Assembly (NCBI GenBank): GCA_002914845.1
Contig: JXTC01000018.1
Span: 878,661-942,660, forward strand
Source: Trema orientale
Taxonomy: Eukaryota; Streptophyta; Magnoliopsida; Rosales; Cannabaceae
Direction of reading: 5' to 3'
Length of the DNA: 64,000 bases
Shown: positions 22,929 to 32,029 of the stretch, in pieces
Layout: every line of letters starts with the position of its first letter
How positions within the stretch are numbered: the first letter of the stretch is position 1
Made by a program: the position numbers and the translations under genes
The notes under the pieces: generated by a model
The model's input: the letters and a program-made list of their open reading frames with translations, nothing else
Databases searched by the model: none
Told to the model about the DNA's origin: nothing

Positions 22929-24364
22929 AATGGAATTTCATCCCGAAATTCAAACACAACAAGGGTAAAAGTAAAATAACAAGGGATAACAGTCAAAAGA
23001 AAGTGAATCACTTGTTATAGGACGTAGGAGTAGCTAATCAAACACTAGTTAAATAAAGAAGTATGAAATATATACTTCTCACTTGGTGTTAGAATTATAC
23101 CAACATATCAATGCCATATAAAGGCATGTGATAAGGGTGTCCATAAAGAGACATAGAATCGCAAGATGTCTCACCAGTAGGTACAAGACCTCGATACAAG
23201 AGATTAGAAACGATGACCATAAATTGGTAATTATTCACAGAAGTAATAATGACACCCAAGACTAGAAATTGAGAACATGGGTCTTCTATATCAGAACACT
23301 GATTATTAGGTACCAAATAAGTATAGCAGATCAAATATCAAGTATATACAATACCGTTTCCAAATTATACCGGATCAATAACACACTGAGACCATTCTAT
23401 TTGTCTACAGCTAAACTTAGTCCTAAACAATAACTGAGTCTAAAGACTCTAACAAGATCCTCATCAATACAAGATTATACCCAACAATGTTTTGAATTGA
23501 AAACAAATACATTTGTGTTACACCACACAAGATAGACGAGTTTTAGAGGTCAAAAATGATATAAGAGTCCAATAACGTAAGTCATTTATCATTCCTCATA
23601 ACGAGCGAGTAAAAGCCATGTACATAAATATTTCTAGTCAAGAACAAGACTAGATTCACCATGAATGGAAATTTTCGATGCAGAAGTACATAGCACAACA
23701 TATACCACCAGATAAATCACTGCAGTCCAAGCATATAAAATACAAGTTCTCACATAACAAAAATAGTCTAAAGACTTCCCAAGTCTTTTACTCAATGTAA
23801 TACCATATAGTAATTATTCATTCCATATTTATATCCAAAGGCTTTATAAGTCTATTTACCCAAAGTAGAAAGTATAATAATAATCCCAAATTATCAACTA
23901 GCTCCAAGGACTTTCTAAGTCTTTGATTTTAGGGGAAAGTCATATAGAAATGACTCAATACTCAAAATGTAAATAAACTGTTAACAATACTACAATGCCC
24001 CAGAAATAAGATTTCAATAGAAAAGGTTGTCTATATAGTGACACTTGTCTCCCGTCTAACCTCATTTCGTTTTGAAAATATTTATTTATTTATTTTAAAT
24101 AAAAATATGCAACACAAATATCAGGGACGTATAGGAATACTACACTAGTTTACAATAAGGTCTCACCTTGGCCATGGGCAAACCAAACCTGAACTCTAAA
24201 TATTCCTTTTGAAAATATAATAGAAAAAGTTCACTGACTCTCAATATAGACTCATGACTAAACTGATCCCTATACCATCAATTATATAACCATAATGATG
24301 CTTGGATCTATCTCAAATCTAGTAATGAGTTACAAACTAAACTCAGTACTAACGAACTCAATAA

Positions 24365-24470
24365 GGACTCTAATCTCATAACAGATTATAACAAGAGTCT
24401 CAAATAATCCACAAAAAGGACTCTAATCCCATAACAGATTATAACAAGAGTCTCAAATAATCCCCAAAAG
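24365..24470. repeat. 53-bp tandem duplication in the outer element's internal region
   Basis: Two copies (24365-24417 and 24418-24470) start GGACTCTAATC and contain CATAACAGATTATAACAAGA. Only a few bases differ. Confidence 0.85.
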
Positions 24471-24608
24471 TCAGTATAAGCAAAGTACCACAAATAATAC
24501 TCACTCATTAACGCCAAGAGGGAGCACATCGACAAGATTGCATCTTGTTATCATCAGTCAATCAATTTGGCATTAAATACAACAATTCCACTTACTAAGC
24601 TAAGTAAG

Positions 24609-24958
24609 TGATGCAGGAGAATCCAGGGTCGTTTTCTGCTAGTGCCAAGTCTAAAATAAGGGTCGTTTCTTTGGGTCCAGGAGAACGACATCGTTTAGTT
24701 TAGTTTGCATTTTCTTAAATGTTGTTTATTTGGGCCTTGCTGGTAAACATATCGTTTCTTTGTGGCTGTGGCCTTTTGCGAGTTTGTTATTTTATTTTGT
24801 CAGTTTGTGAGCTGCGTGAGTAGCCTTAAGGCTGAGGTCTGAGATGGGCAAAGACAGATTGGAATTTTTAATTGTCTCTGGTAATGAAATTCTGTTAGAG
24901 AGTGGTTTCTCTCTTCTCTCCTCTGAGAGTCTCTTTTCCTTTTGACCCCCTTGCATCA
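24609..24958 (+). repeat. 5' LTR of the young gypsy element
   Basis: 350 bp, TGATGCA...TGCATCA with a perfect 7-bp terminal inverted repeat. Same length and, as read, same sequence as 29516-29865. No convincing TATA box was picked out. Confidence 0.95.
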
Positions 24959-24960
24959 AG

Positions 24961-24975
24961 TGGTATTCAGAGCCA
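24961..24975 (+). other. Primer-binding site, initiator-tRNA-Met type with one extra base
   Basis: TGGTATTCAGAGCC starts two bases after the LTR. The usual plant complement of initiator tRNA-Met begins TGGTATCAGAGCC, so this copy has one additional T in the middle. Confidence 0.75.
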
Positions 24976-24994
24976 AGGTTTTTCCCTTAGCTCG

Positions 24995-27900
24995 ATGGCT
25001 GCCGCTGGTAATGGAGGTCGCCGCTCCGGTGACGACGAGCACGGAGTGCAGGCCCTGAGGGCAGCTGTCGATGGACTTGAGCTTCGTTTCACTGATTTCA
25101 CACGTGATATTCACCAACGATTTGATGATTTCACTCGTGAGATTCGTGCCGCGCTAGCAGGGGTCGTTGACGGGGACGAACAACGCCGGAACTTACAGCA
25201 CAATCGGGAGGGAGAGTTTCCTCGCAACCGACCGTTAGTAGTTCGCGAGCGTGAGCTGCAACCAGAGAGGCGTTCCAGGAATAGATCTGAGCGAGCTGGG
25301 TCAGTGGTTGGGCACCGTTCAACACAGAGCCATAGAGCAGCTTCTTCAGATTCTGACGACCATATTGAAGCCTGGATTGAAGACGCACAAAGGTATAACC
25401 AAGATTTTCAACACCGACCTCACTATTCCAATGATTTTAAGATTAAAATTGATATCCCAGTGTTCGACGGAACCATGGGCATTGAAGAATTTCTTGATTG
25501 GCTTCGGACTGTCGAAAGCTTCTTTGATTGTATGGAAATTCCAGAGTCAAAGCAAGTTAAATTGGTTGTCTACAAGTTTAAAGGTGGTGCCATTACTTGG
25601 TGGGATCAATTGTCTAGTGCTAGAAGACATTCTGGAAAACCAGCTATTAAAACATGGCACCGAATGCGAAAATTAATGCAAGAGCGGTTTCTACCATCTG
25701 ATTTTGAGCATATATTATTCAAGCGGTACCAAGCATGTATCCAACGAAATCGTTCTGTCAAAGAGTATACAGACGAATTTTGTCGGTTGAATTCTCGCCT
25801 TAACCTTGCTGAATCCCCATCTCACCAGATTTCCCGCTATGTGTGTGGCCTAAAAGAAAGCATCCAAGAACGCATTGAAATGAAGGATCTCCGCACCCTC
25901 TGTGATGCCATTAATCAAGCTTACAGAGCTGAAGAACGTGTTAACAAGAACACTTTCCGAGCCCAATATTCCAGAAAAAGTCCCACTGAGACTTCCCAAA
26001 CCTTGCCCCAACTCCCGACCACGTCCCTAAACACTACACCTAAGAAAACCAATGAGCAACCTACGGCCCTATCCCGCCCATCCACCAGCCAAAACCCTTA
26101 TGCCAAGCCTGCCCCATTTAAATGTTTTAAGTGCAACCAGCCTGGCCATAGATCAAATGACTGTCCATTACGTAAATTTGTTAATGTAACAGATGCAGTC
26201 CAAGAGGAAATGATGGGCGATCAATTTCCACAGGAAGAAGACCAGGAGGATGTAGAACTCGTGGGGTGTGATGAAGGGGAACCTATAGTATGCATTGTTC
26301 AAAAATTACTACTAGCTCCTCGGCAACTACCTCCAACTCAACGACAAAAGATTTTTCGGACTCGGTGTACAATCAATGGTAAGGTCTGTGAAGTGATTAT
26401 CGACAGTGGAAGTAGTGAGAATGTTGTATCTAAAGCTTTGGTCCGAGCCCTGGCACTGAAAACTGAAAAACACCCTAGCCCTTACAAAGTTGGGTGGATA
26501 AAAAAAGGAGCTGAAGCAACTGTGAACGAATGCTGCAGGATCACATTCTCTATTGGCAAGTTCTATAGAGATGAGGTTCTTTGTGATGTTTTGGATATGG
26601 ATGCATGTCACTTGCTCCTTGGGCGACCATGGCAGTATGATGTGAGCTCCATCCACCGCGGCGGCGAAAATGTGTATGAATTCCAATGGCAGTCGAAAAC
26701 AGTTAAGCTACTCCCCATGTCTCAGTCCCTTACTCTTGACACTCCATCCAATTCAGGGCAGCTCTTTACCATCAACGGCCCAGAGTTCCACCATCATTCC
26801 AAGGAGTCTTGTGTAATCATTGCCTTGCTTCTACGAGAAAAGATTGATATCGATCAGAACCTACCCACAATTATTTCTGATTTACTAGCCGAATTCCAGG
26901 ATATAGCTCCAGCCGAACTTCCCAATTGCCTTCCTCCAATGCGTGATGTCCAACACCGAATTGACCTCACTCCGGGTACTAGTCTCCCTAACTTGGCTCA
27001 TTACCGTATGGGTCCCAAAGAAAACCAGATCCTACAAGAGCAAGTCGAAGACTTACTTAACAAGGGACTGATCCGACTCAGCTTAAGCCCATGTGCTGTA
27101 CCCGCTTTACTTACGCCGAAGAAAGACGGTTCTTGGCGCATGTGTGTGGATAGCCGAGCTATCAATAAAATCACCATTAAGTATCGGTTCCCTATCCCTC
27201 GCTTGGAGGATATGCTAGATCGCTTACATGGCTCCCGAGTCTTTTCTAAGCTGGACCTCAAGAGTGGGTATCACCAAATTCACATACGACCCGGGGACGA
27301 ATGGAAGACAGCATTCAAGACACGTGAGGGTCTCTACGAATGGCTTGTGATGCCTTTTGGCTTGAGCAATGCCCCGAGTACTTTTATGCGGTTGATGAAT
27401 CAGGTTCTTAAACCTTTTCTTGGCAAGTTCGCTGTGGTTTATTTCGATGATATCCTCGTCTTCAGCAAAACAGAAGCCGACCATTTGGAACACCTCCGGC
27501 TCATCTTTGGTGCCCTAAAAGATAACAAATTGTACCTCAATTTGAAAAAGTGTGAGTTCCTTGTGAGCAAACTTATCTTCCTCGGCTTCGTGGTGGGTGA
27601 ACAGGGGATTCAGGTCGACCCAGCTAAAGTGGCAGCAATAACGAATTGGCCAATACCTCAGACTATTCATGATGTTCGAAGCTTCCATGGCTTAGCTACC
27701 TTCTACCGACGCTTCATCCGCAACTTTAGCACCATTGTTGCTCCAATCACAAATTGTATGAAACAAGGCCGCTTCCACTGGGGACCCGAGCAAGATACTA
27801 GTTTCGCTCTCATTAAAGATAAGCTGTCCACTGCTCCTGTGCTTGCTCTGCCTAACTTTGATAAGGTCTTTGAGGTTGAAGGTGATGCGTCGATGCTTGG

Positions 27901-29518
27901 TATTGGTGCTGTCCTTATGCAGGAAGGCCGTCCCTTAGAGTATTTTAGCGAGAAGCTGAACGATACCCGCCAAAAATGGACGACTTATGAACAAGAGCTC
28001 TTTGCTGTTGTTCGTGCTTTGAAACATTGGGAGCACTTCCTTTTGCAAAATGAGTTTGTTTTGCACAGTGATCACCAAGCTCTAAAATTCATGAATTCCC
28101 AAAAGAATCTCAGCCGTATGCATGCTCGTTGGATTCTTTTCCTACAGCGCTTTACCTTCGTCTTTCGGCACCGCTCCGGCCAACAAAATAAGGTTGCTGA
28201 TGCCCTTAGTCGCCGTTGCTCGCTTCTCACCGTTTTACGCACTGAAATCCTTGGGTTTGATTTACTACCAGAGCTTTATGCCACTGATGCCGATTTCCAC
28301 CATATCTGGGACAAGTGCTCACGTCACGAAGACACTGGAGGGTATCACATTCAACAGGGCTACCTATTCCACGGGAACCAACTCTGTATTCCCCGCACTT
28401 CCTTGCGAGACCATATCATTCGTGAACTCCATTACAATGGCATGGCTGCACATTTTGGGCGTGACAAAACTATTGCCGCCATCGAAGAGCGCTACTTTTG
28501 GCCACATCTCCGTCGTGAAGCAGCCAAGTTTGTTGCCCGTTGTTACACCTGCCAAACCACTAAAGGAAGCTCGCAAAACACTGGCCTCTACACTCCTCTC
28601 CCTATTCCAGCGACTATTTGGGAGGACCTATCCATGGACTTCATCCTTGGATTACCGAGGACCCCTCGCCATGTTGATTCTGTCTTCGTCGTTGTCGACC
28701 GTTTCTCCAAAATGGCCCACTTCATCTCTTGTCGACGTACTACTGATGCCAGTCACGTTGCTGCCCTCTTTTTTCGTGAAATTGTCCGTCTTCACGGCAT
28801 TCCTCGGTCCATTACTTCCGATCGAGATGTCAAATTTGTCAGCCACTTTTGGAGGATACTCTGGCGCCGTTTTGATACTGCCCTCAACTTTAGCAGTGCA
28901 TACCATCCCCAAACTGACGGTCAAACTGAGGTCGTCAACCGAACTTTAGGCAACATGATTCGTGCCTTAGTTACTGACAAGCCTCGCCAGTGGGATTCGC
29001 TTCTTCCCCAGGCCGAATTTGCCTACAACAGCATGCTCAACCGCTCTACTGGCAAGTCACCATTTGCTATTGTTTATACCAAGCCTCCAAACCAAACTCT
29101 TGACTTAGTAGACTTTCCCATCGCACGCACCCATGCTGCTCATTCCTTAGCTGAGTCTATTGTTCAAACACACCAGGATGTCCGTCAACATTTGGAGGCC
29201 GCCAATGCCCGCTACAAAGCCGCTGCTGATAAGCACCGCCGCGAGAAAATCTTTTCTCCAGGGGATTTGGTTATGATTCATTTGCGCCGTGAACGTTTCC
29301 CGGTTGGCACCTATCACAAGCTCCAAGCCAAGAAATTCGGTCCTTTCCCTGTCAAGCAGAAAATTGGTGATAATGCTTATATTATTGATCTTCCAGTTGA
29401 CTGGCAAATTTCTTCCACCTTCAACGTGGCTGATATTTTTGAATACCAACCACCCGACGATGCTCCAGTTGTTCAAGACTTGTCGGAGTCAAGTCCTCCT
29501 CATGGCAGAGAGGATTGA
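24995..29518 (+). CDS. Intact gag-pol polyprotein of the young gypsy element, 1507 aa
   Basis: Domains in order, residues approximate: gag capsid region (about 150-320, DIPVFDGTMGIEEFLDWL); zinc knuckle CFKCNQPGHRSNDC (about 376-389); retropepsin with IIDSGSS (Asp about 470); reverse transcriptase with YFDDILVF (about 815-818); RNase H with GDASMLGIGAVL, YEQELFAV and HSDHQALK (from about 960); integrase with an HHCC zinc region (about 1145-1185), core Asp in SMDFILGLP (about 1213), Asp in SDRDVKF (about 1275) and Glu in TDGQTEVVN (about 1312); GPF-type C-terminal module KFGPFPVKQKIGDNAY (about 1446). The frame is open upstream to 24902, but that part runs through the LTR and primer site; the ATG at 24995 (context CGATGG) is the likely start. 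The stop TGA is the first codon of the 3' LTR. Confidence 0.94.
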   Translation: MAAAGNGGRRSGDDEHGVQALRAAVDGLELRFTDFTRDIHQRFDDFTREIRAALAGVVDGDEQRRNLQHNREGEFPRNRPLVVRERELQPERRSRNRSERAGSVVGHRSTQSHRAASSDSDDHIEAWIEDAQRYNQDFQHRPHYSNDFKIKIDIPVFDGTMGIEEFLDWLRTVESFFDCMEIPESKQVKLVVYKFKGGAITWWDQLSSARRHSGKPAIKTWHRMRKLMQERFLPSDFEHILFKRYQACIQRNRSVKEYTDEFCRLNSRLNLAESPSHQISRYVCGLKESIQERIEMKDLRTLCDAINQAYRAEERVNKNTFRAQYSRKSPTETSQTLPQLPTTSLNTTPKKTNEQPTALSRPSTSQNPYAKPAPFKCFKCNQPGHRSNDCPLRKFVNVTDAVQEEMMGDQFPQEEDQEDVELVGCDEGEPIVCIVQKLLLAPRQLPPTQRQKIFRTRCTINGKVCEVIIDSGSSENVVSKALVRALALKTEKHPSPYKVGWIKKGAEATVNECCRITFSIGKFYRDEVLCDVLDMDACHLLLGRPWQYDVSSIHRGGENVYEFQWQSKTVKLLPMSQSLTLDTPSNSGQLFTINGPEFHHHSKESCVIIALLLREKIDIDQNLPTIISDLLAEFQDIAPAELPNCLPPMRDVQHRIDLTPGTSLPNLAHYRMGPKENQILQEQVEDLLNKGLIRLSLSPCAVPALLTPKKDGSWRMCVDSRAINKITIKYRFPIPRLEDMLDRLHGSRVFSKLDLKSGYHQIHIRPGDEWKTAFKTREGLYEWLVMPFGLSNAPSTFMRLMNQVLKPFLGKFAVVYFDDILVFSKTEADHLEHLRLIFGALKDNKLYLNLKKCEFLVSKLIFLGFVVGEQGIQVDPAKVAAITNWPIPQTIHDVRSFHGLATFYRRFIRNFSTIVAPITNCMKQGRFHWGPEQDTSFALIKDKLSTAPVLALPNFDKVFEVEGDASMLGIGAVLMQEGRPLEYFSEKLNDTRQKWTTYEQELFAVVRALKHWEHFLLQNEFVLHSDHQALKFMNSQKNLSRMHARWILFLQRFTFVFRHRSGQQNKVADALSRRCSLLTVLRTEILGFDLLPELYATDADFHHIWDKCSRHEDTGGYHIQQGYLFHGNQLCIPRTSLRDHIIRELHYNGMAAHFGRDKTIAAIEERYFWPHLRREAAKFVARCYTCQTTKGSSQNTGLYTPLPIPATIWEDLSMDFILGLPRTPRHVDSVFVVVDRFSKMAHFISCRRTTDASHVAALFFREIVRLHGIPRSITSDRDVKFVSHFWRILWRRFDTALNFSSAYHPQTDGQTEVVNRTLGNMIRALVTDKPRQWDSLLPQAEFAYNSMLNRSTGKSPFAIVYTKPPNQTLDLVDFPIARTHAAHSLAESIVQTHQDVRQHLEAANARYKAAADKHRREKIFSPGDLVMIHLRRERFPVGTYHKLQAKKFGPFPVKQKIGDNAYIIDLPVDWQISSTFNVADIFEYQPPDDAPVVQDLSESSPPHGRED
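29502..29515 (+). other. Polypurine tract of the young gypsy element, inside the coding region
   Basis: GGCAGAGAGGA lies immediately before the 3' LTR. It also encodes the last residues of the polyprotein (GRED), so the tract and the gene overlap. Confidence 0.65.
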
Positions 29519-29865
29519 TGCAGGAGAATCCAGGGTCGTTTTCTGCTAGTGCCAAGTCTAAAATAAGGGTCGTTTCTTTGGGTCCAGGAGAACGACATCG
29601 TTTAGTTTAGTTTGCATTTTCTTAAATGTTGTTTATTTGGGCCTTGCTGGTAAACATATCGTTTCTTTGTGGCTGTGGCCTTTTGCGAGTTTGTTATTTT
29701 ATTTTGTCAGTTTGTGAGCTGCGTGAGTAGCCTTAAGGCTGAGGTCTGAGATGGGCAAAGACAGATTGGAATTTTTAATTGTCTCTGGTAATGAAATTCT
29801 GTTAGAGAGTGGTTTCTCTCTTCTCTCCTCTGAGAGTCTCTTTTCCTTTTGACCCCCTTGCATCA
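29516..29865 (+). repeat. 3' LTR of the young gypsy element
   Basis: 350 bp, as read identical to 24609-24958, followed by the target duplicate GTAAG. Its first three bases serve as the gag-pol stop codon. Confidence 0.95.
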
Positions 29866-30101
29866 GTAAGTAAGGCAAGAAGACATTTCTCACTTGATAT
29901 ATAGTTTACTAATTAAACTATCAAGCACTTAAAACATGTCAATTTCTTTTAAATCATAATTAAACATAATAGAAATTTTCTTAAAATTTTCAAAGTTTTT
30001 CAAAAGTTCTCAAACACGTCTCCAATAAATTTAAAAGCATATCTTCTTTTTTTCTTGTTGGCAAATCACAATATATGTACATATATCAAAATTCTTGTTT
30101 T

Positions 30102-30735
30102 CACGAGTACATCACAAATATGAGGTTTATTTTAAGATCTAACGGTCAGATTGAAAAATCTAATACAAAACTAAAAATGACAAAAATGACAAAATTCAAT
30201 CCAGGAAAATTCGAGTTTAGATATATATACCACATGAAAGATCGTGAAGAGACGAATCGAATCTAACTGGTTTTATGGCGAAATGATGTCGGAATCAGCA
30301 CAGGCGAGCTTTTGAATCCGTGGTGTTTTTTGGCTTTTTCCGGCAATAGAGAGCTCCGGCGGGAAGTTCGTCCGATGATGGGGTGTCGACGTTGGTCGAT
30401 GGCACGGCTCAACAATGTCGAGAGATGGCTGGTCGGAGCTTAGCCGGATTTTCAAAAGAGGGAGAGAGAGAGATTGGGAGAGAGCTGAGAGAGAGTGAGC
30501 TGGGGAAGGCACGTGGCACCCATTTAATGGGCTGCCCAATTCTTTTAAAATTGCAATTTAACCCAATTTTTTTTTCAAATTGTTTTAAATTTAATACTTA
30601 AAAATTGCGAAATAGCCCCAATTTTATTCTTTTATTTCATTTAAACCCAACATTCGAATTTTTATTTCATTATTTTTAATTTTTTTTTATTAGTCAAAAG
30701 ACCAAAGTACCCTTACAAAATTAAGGGGTTTTACA
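30102..30735 (-). repeat. Truncated 5' LTR of the outer gypsy-like element
   Basis: Matches 22237-22913 and ends TTAAGGGGTTTTACA followed by the target duplicate ATATA. About 1.8 kb expected from the partner LTR is missing on its plus-strand left side. The 230 bp between the nested element and this point have no clear counterpart in the left LTR. Confidence 0.8.
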
Positions 30736-30771
30736 ATATATGTATACTTTTTACATTTTGGCTGTATATAT

Positions 30772-31040
30772 TTGGCTGCATGACACGACTGCTACTACTG
30801 CTGTTGAAGATGTCGCTTTTGGGTTAGGTGGCTTGGTTTTGAAGTACTTAAAAACTATTATTTGTCAAAAGAAAATAAAAATAAGGAAGATAAAATTAGT
30901 CTATTATTTGCAAAATGACGCAGATTGCTGGGCCCCCTTATGAAATATTCATGGGTAATCTAGAAATATATGTAGTTCAAATATTTGCAATCTAGATCTG
31001 CTCAGTTATAATCTTACCCCAAAAAGACACCGCCACTTGT
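30772..31040 (+). repeat. Diverged duplicate segment B (partner at 18318-18560)
   Basis: Shares GTTGAAGATGTCGCTTTT, GGGTTAGGTGG, TTTGCAAAATGACGCAGATT and TATAATCTTACCCCAAAAAGA-like blocks with segment A. The plus frame reads TTAVEDVAFGLGGLVLKYLK for about 25 residues before degenerating. It may be a relic of a plant gene N-terminus, possibly of a resistance-protein type, but that is only a guess. Confidence 0.6.
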
Positions 31041-31062
31041 TTCTACCTATTTCCGATCGATT

Positions 31063-31108
31063 AAATGACAAACAACATGAATTCAAAAAAAAAATGACAA
31101 ACAACATG
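31063..31108 (+). mobile_element. Ultrashort polyA retroposon insertion, 17-bp target duplication
   Basis: AAATGACAAACAACATG occurs at 31063-31079 and exactly again at 31092-31108. The 12-base insert is AATTC followed by A. It has the same TTC-A(n) ending as the inserts at 4285-4303 and 19683-20052. Confidence 0.7.
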
Positions 31109-31320
31109 CATATCCCTTGGGCTTGGAAATTAAAGACAATAAAAACAGGAGATAATATTCTTACATAGAATAAACACTTTTTCTTCATTGTGTCACATAA
31201 AACAAGTGACATTTTTTGCTTTGGAGCTAATATCTTGTTCAGTATAGTGTTTTTATGAAATAATCGATCTTGATAGAGTTCACTTTTTTCCCCTTATTTC
31301 GGTAGGACAAAATTAATTTT

Positions 31321-31390
31321 AACTATTAGAAAGTTGCACTCCTCCCCAAAAAAAAAAAAAACAAAAAAAACAAACTATTAGAAAGTTGCA
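31321..31390 (+). mobile_element. Very short polyA retroposon insertion, 18-bp target duplication
   Basis: AACTATTAGAAAGTTGCA occurs at 31321-31338 and 31373-31390. The 34-base insert is CTCCTCCCC followed by an A-rich tail broken by single C residues. Retroposition is the simplest reading; its 3' end differs from the TTC-A(n) group. Confidence 0.7.
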
Positions 31391-31979
31391 GCTATTCTCA
31401 CATATCCTCCTAACGTGAAAGGCCTTGCCGAGTTGAAATTAATAAATAAATAAATCGTCTTATATCAATTCCCATTGAGAAACATTTTTACAAACCATAA
31501 AAATCATTGTCCTCTTCATGTCAATGATATTGTTAATAAGTACCTAAAAGTAACATTAAATATAACATTTCTTCATGCAATTAGCAAGGAGTTCAGTTTT
31601 CGGACCTTCAACTAAATAAACTTTTTCAATGAGGAATTAAGTAAATCTATCCAATGATATCAGATGGTCGTTATATTACTAGACATTAGAAATCTTAGCT
31701 AACTGGTAGGTAATAATACCTATGTGTGGTAGGTTAATTAAGTTGATCAAGTTAAAGTGATCTTCTAGATATAAATGTTAGACGTTAGTGTAATTCGTCC
31801 AAATACTTTTAATGTTTTTCCTTATTAAATAATATTAATTCCTTGACTCTTTCTACGCGTACAAATTAACTAATGGCTGCTTTTAAGACAGAAGGATCAG
31901 ATCATCTGTTTCATTCTTTAACTATATTATAATTTATATGTATATGGAACTATATCATGACGATATGTTTGAAATTATA

Positions 31980-32029
31980 GATAAATAGTAATGATTAAGG
32001 AATAGATAAATAGTAATGATTAAGGAACA
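31980..32029. repeat. 25-bp tandem duplication
   Basis: GATAAATAGTAATGATTAAG with a short tail is repeated head to tail at 31980-32004 and 32005-32029, with one difference near the end. Confidence 0.85.

Larger units (their letters stand above)
24609..29865 (+). mobile_element. Complete young Ty3/gypsy retrotransposon, chromovirus branch (CRM- or Reina-like)
   Basis: 350-bp LTRs at 24609-24958 and 29516-29865 have ends TGATGCA and TGCATCA. The exact 5-bp target duplication GTAAG lies at 24604-24608 and 29866-29870. On reading, the LTRs show no difference. A primer-binding site follows the 5' LTR, and one uninterrupted gag-pol frame fills the interior. Short LTRs beginning TGATG, a single gag-pol ORF and the phrases GWIKKGAE and MDACHLLLGRPWQYD point to plant chromoviruses. 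I see no canonical chromodomain at the C-terminus. The element is inserted in the plus orientation inside the minus-oriented outer element and looks potentially autonomous. Confidence 0.95.
20487..30735 (-). mobile_element. Non-coding gypsy-like LTR element (LARD-type), split by a nested element
   Basis: The target duplication ATATA flanks both ends (20482-20486 and 30736-30740). The left LTR begins TGTCACGACC and ends GGGGTTTTACA; on the minus strand this is the TGTAAAACCCC...GGTCGTGACA form common in large Ty3/gypsy (Tekay-type) elements. A C-run at 22914-22928 is the polypurine tract on the minus strand, which fixes the orientation. The internal part (22914-24608 plus 29866-30101) has no gag or pol similarity. 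Only 634 bp of the right LTR remains. A second retrotransposon occupies 24609-29865. Confidence 0.83.

Noticed and set aside
24902..24994. N-terminal extension of the gypsy gag-pol frame starting inside the LTR
   Set aside because: It runs through the LTR end and the primer-binding site. The ATG at 24995 in the context CGATGG lies at the usual distance after the primer site.
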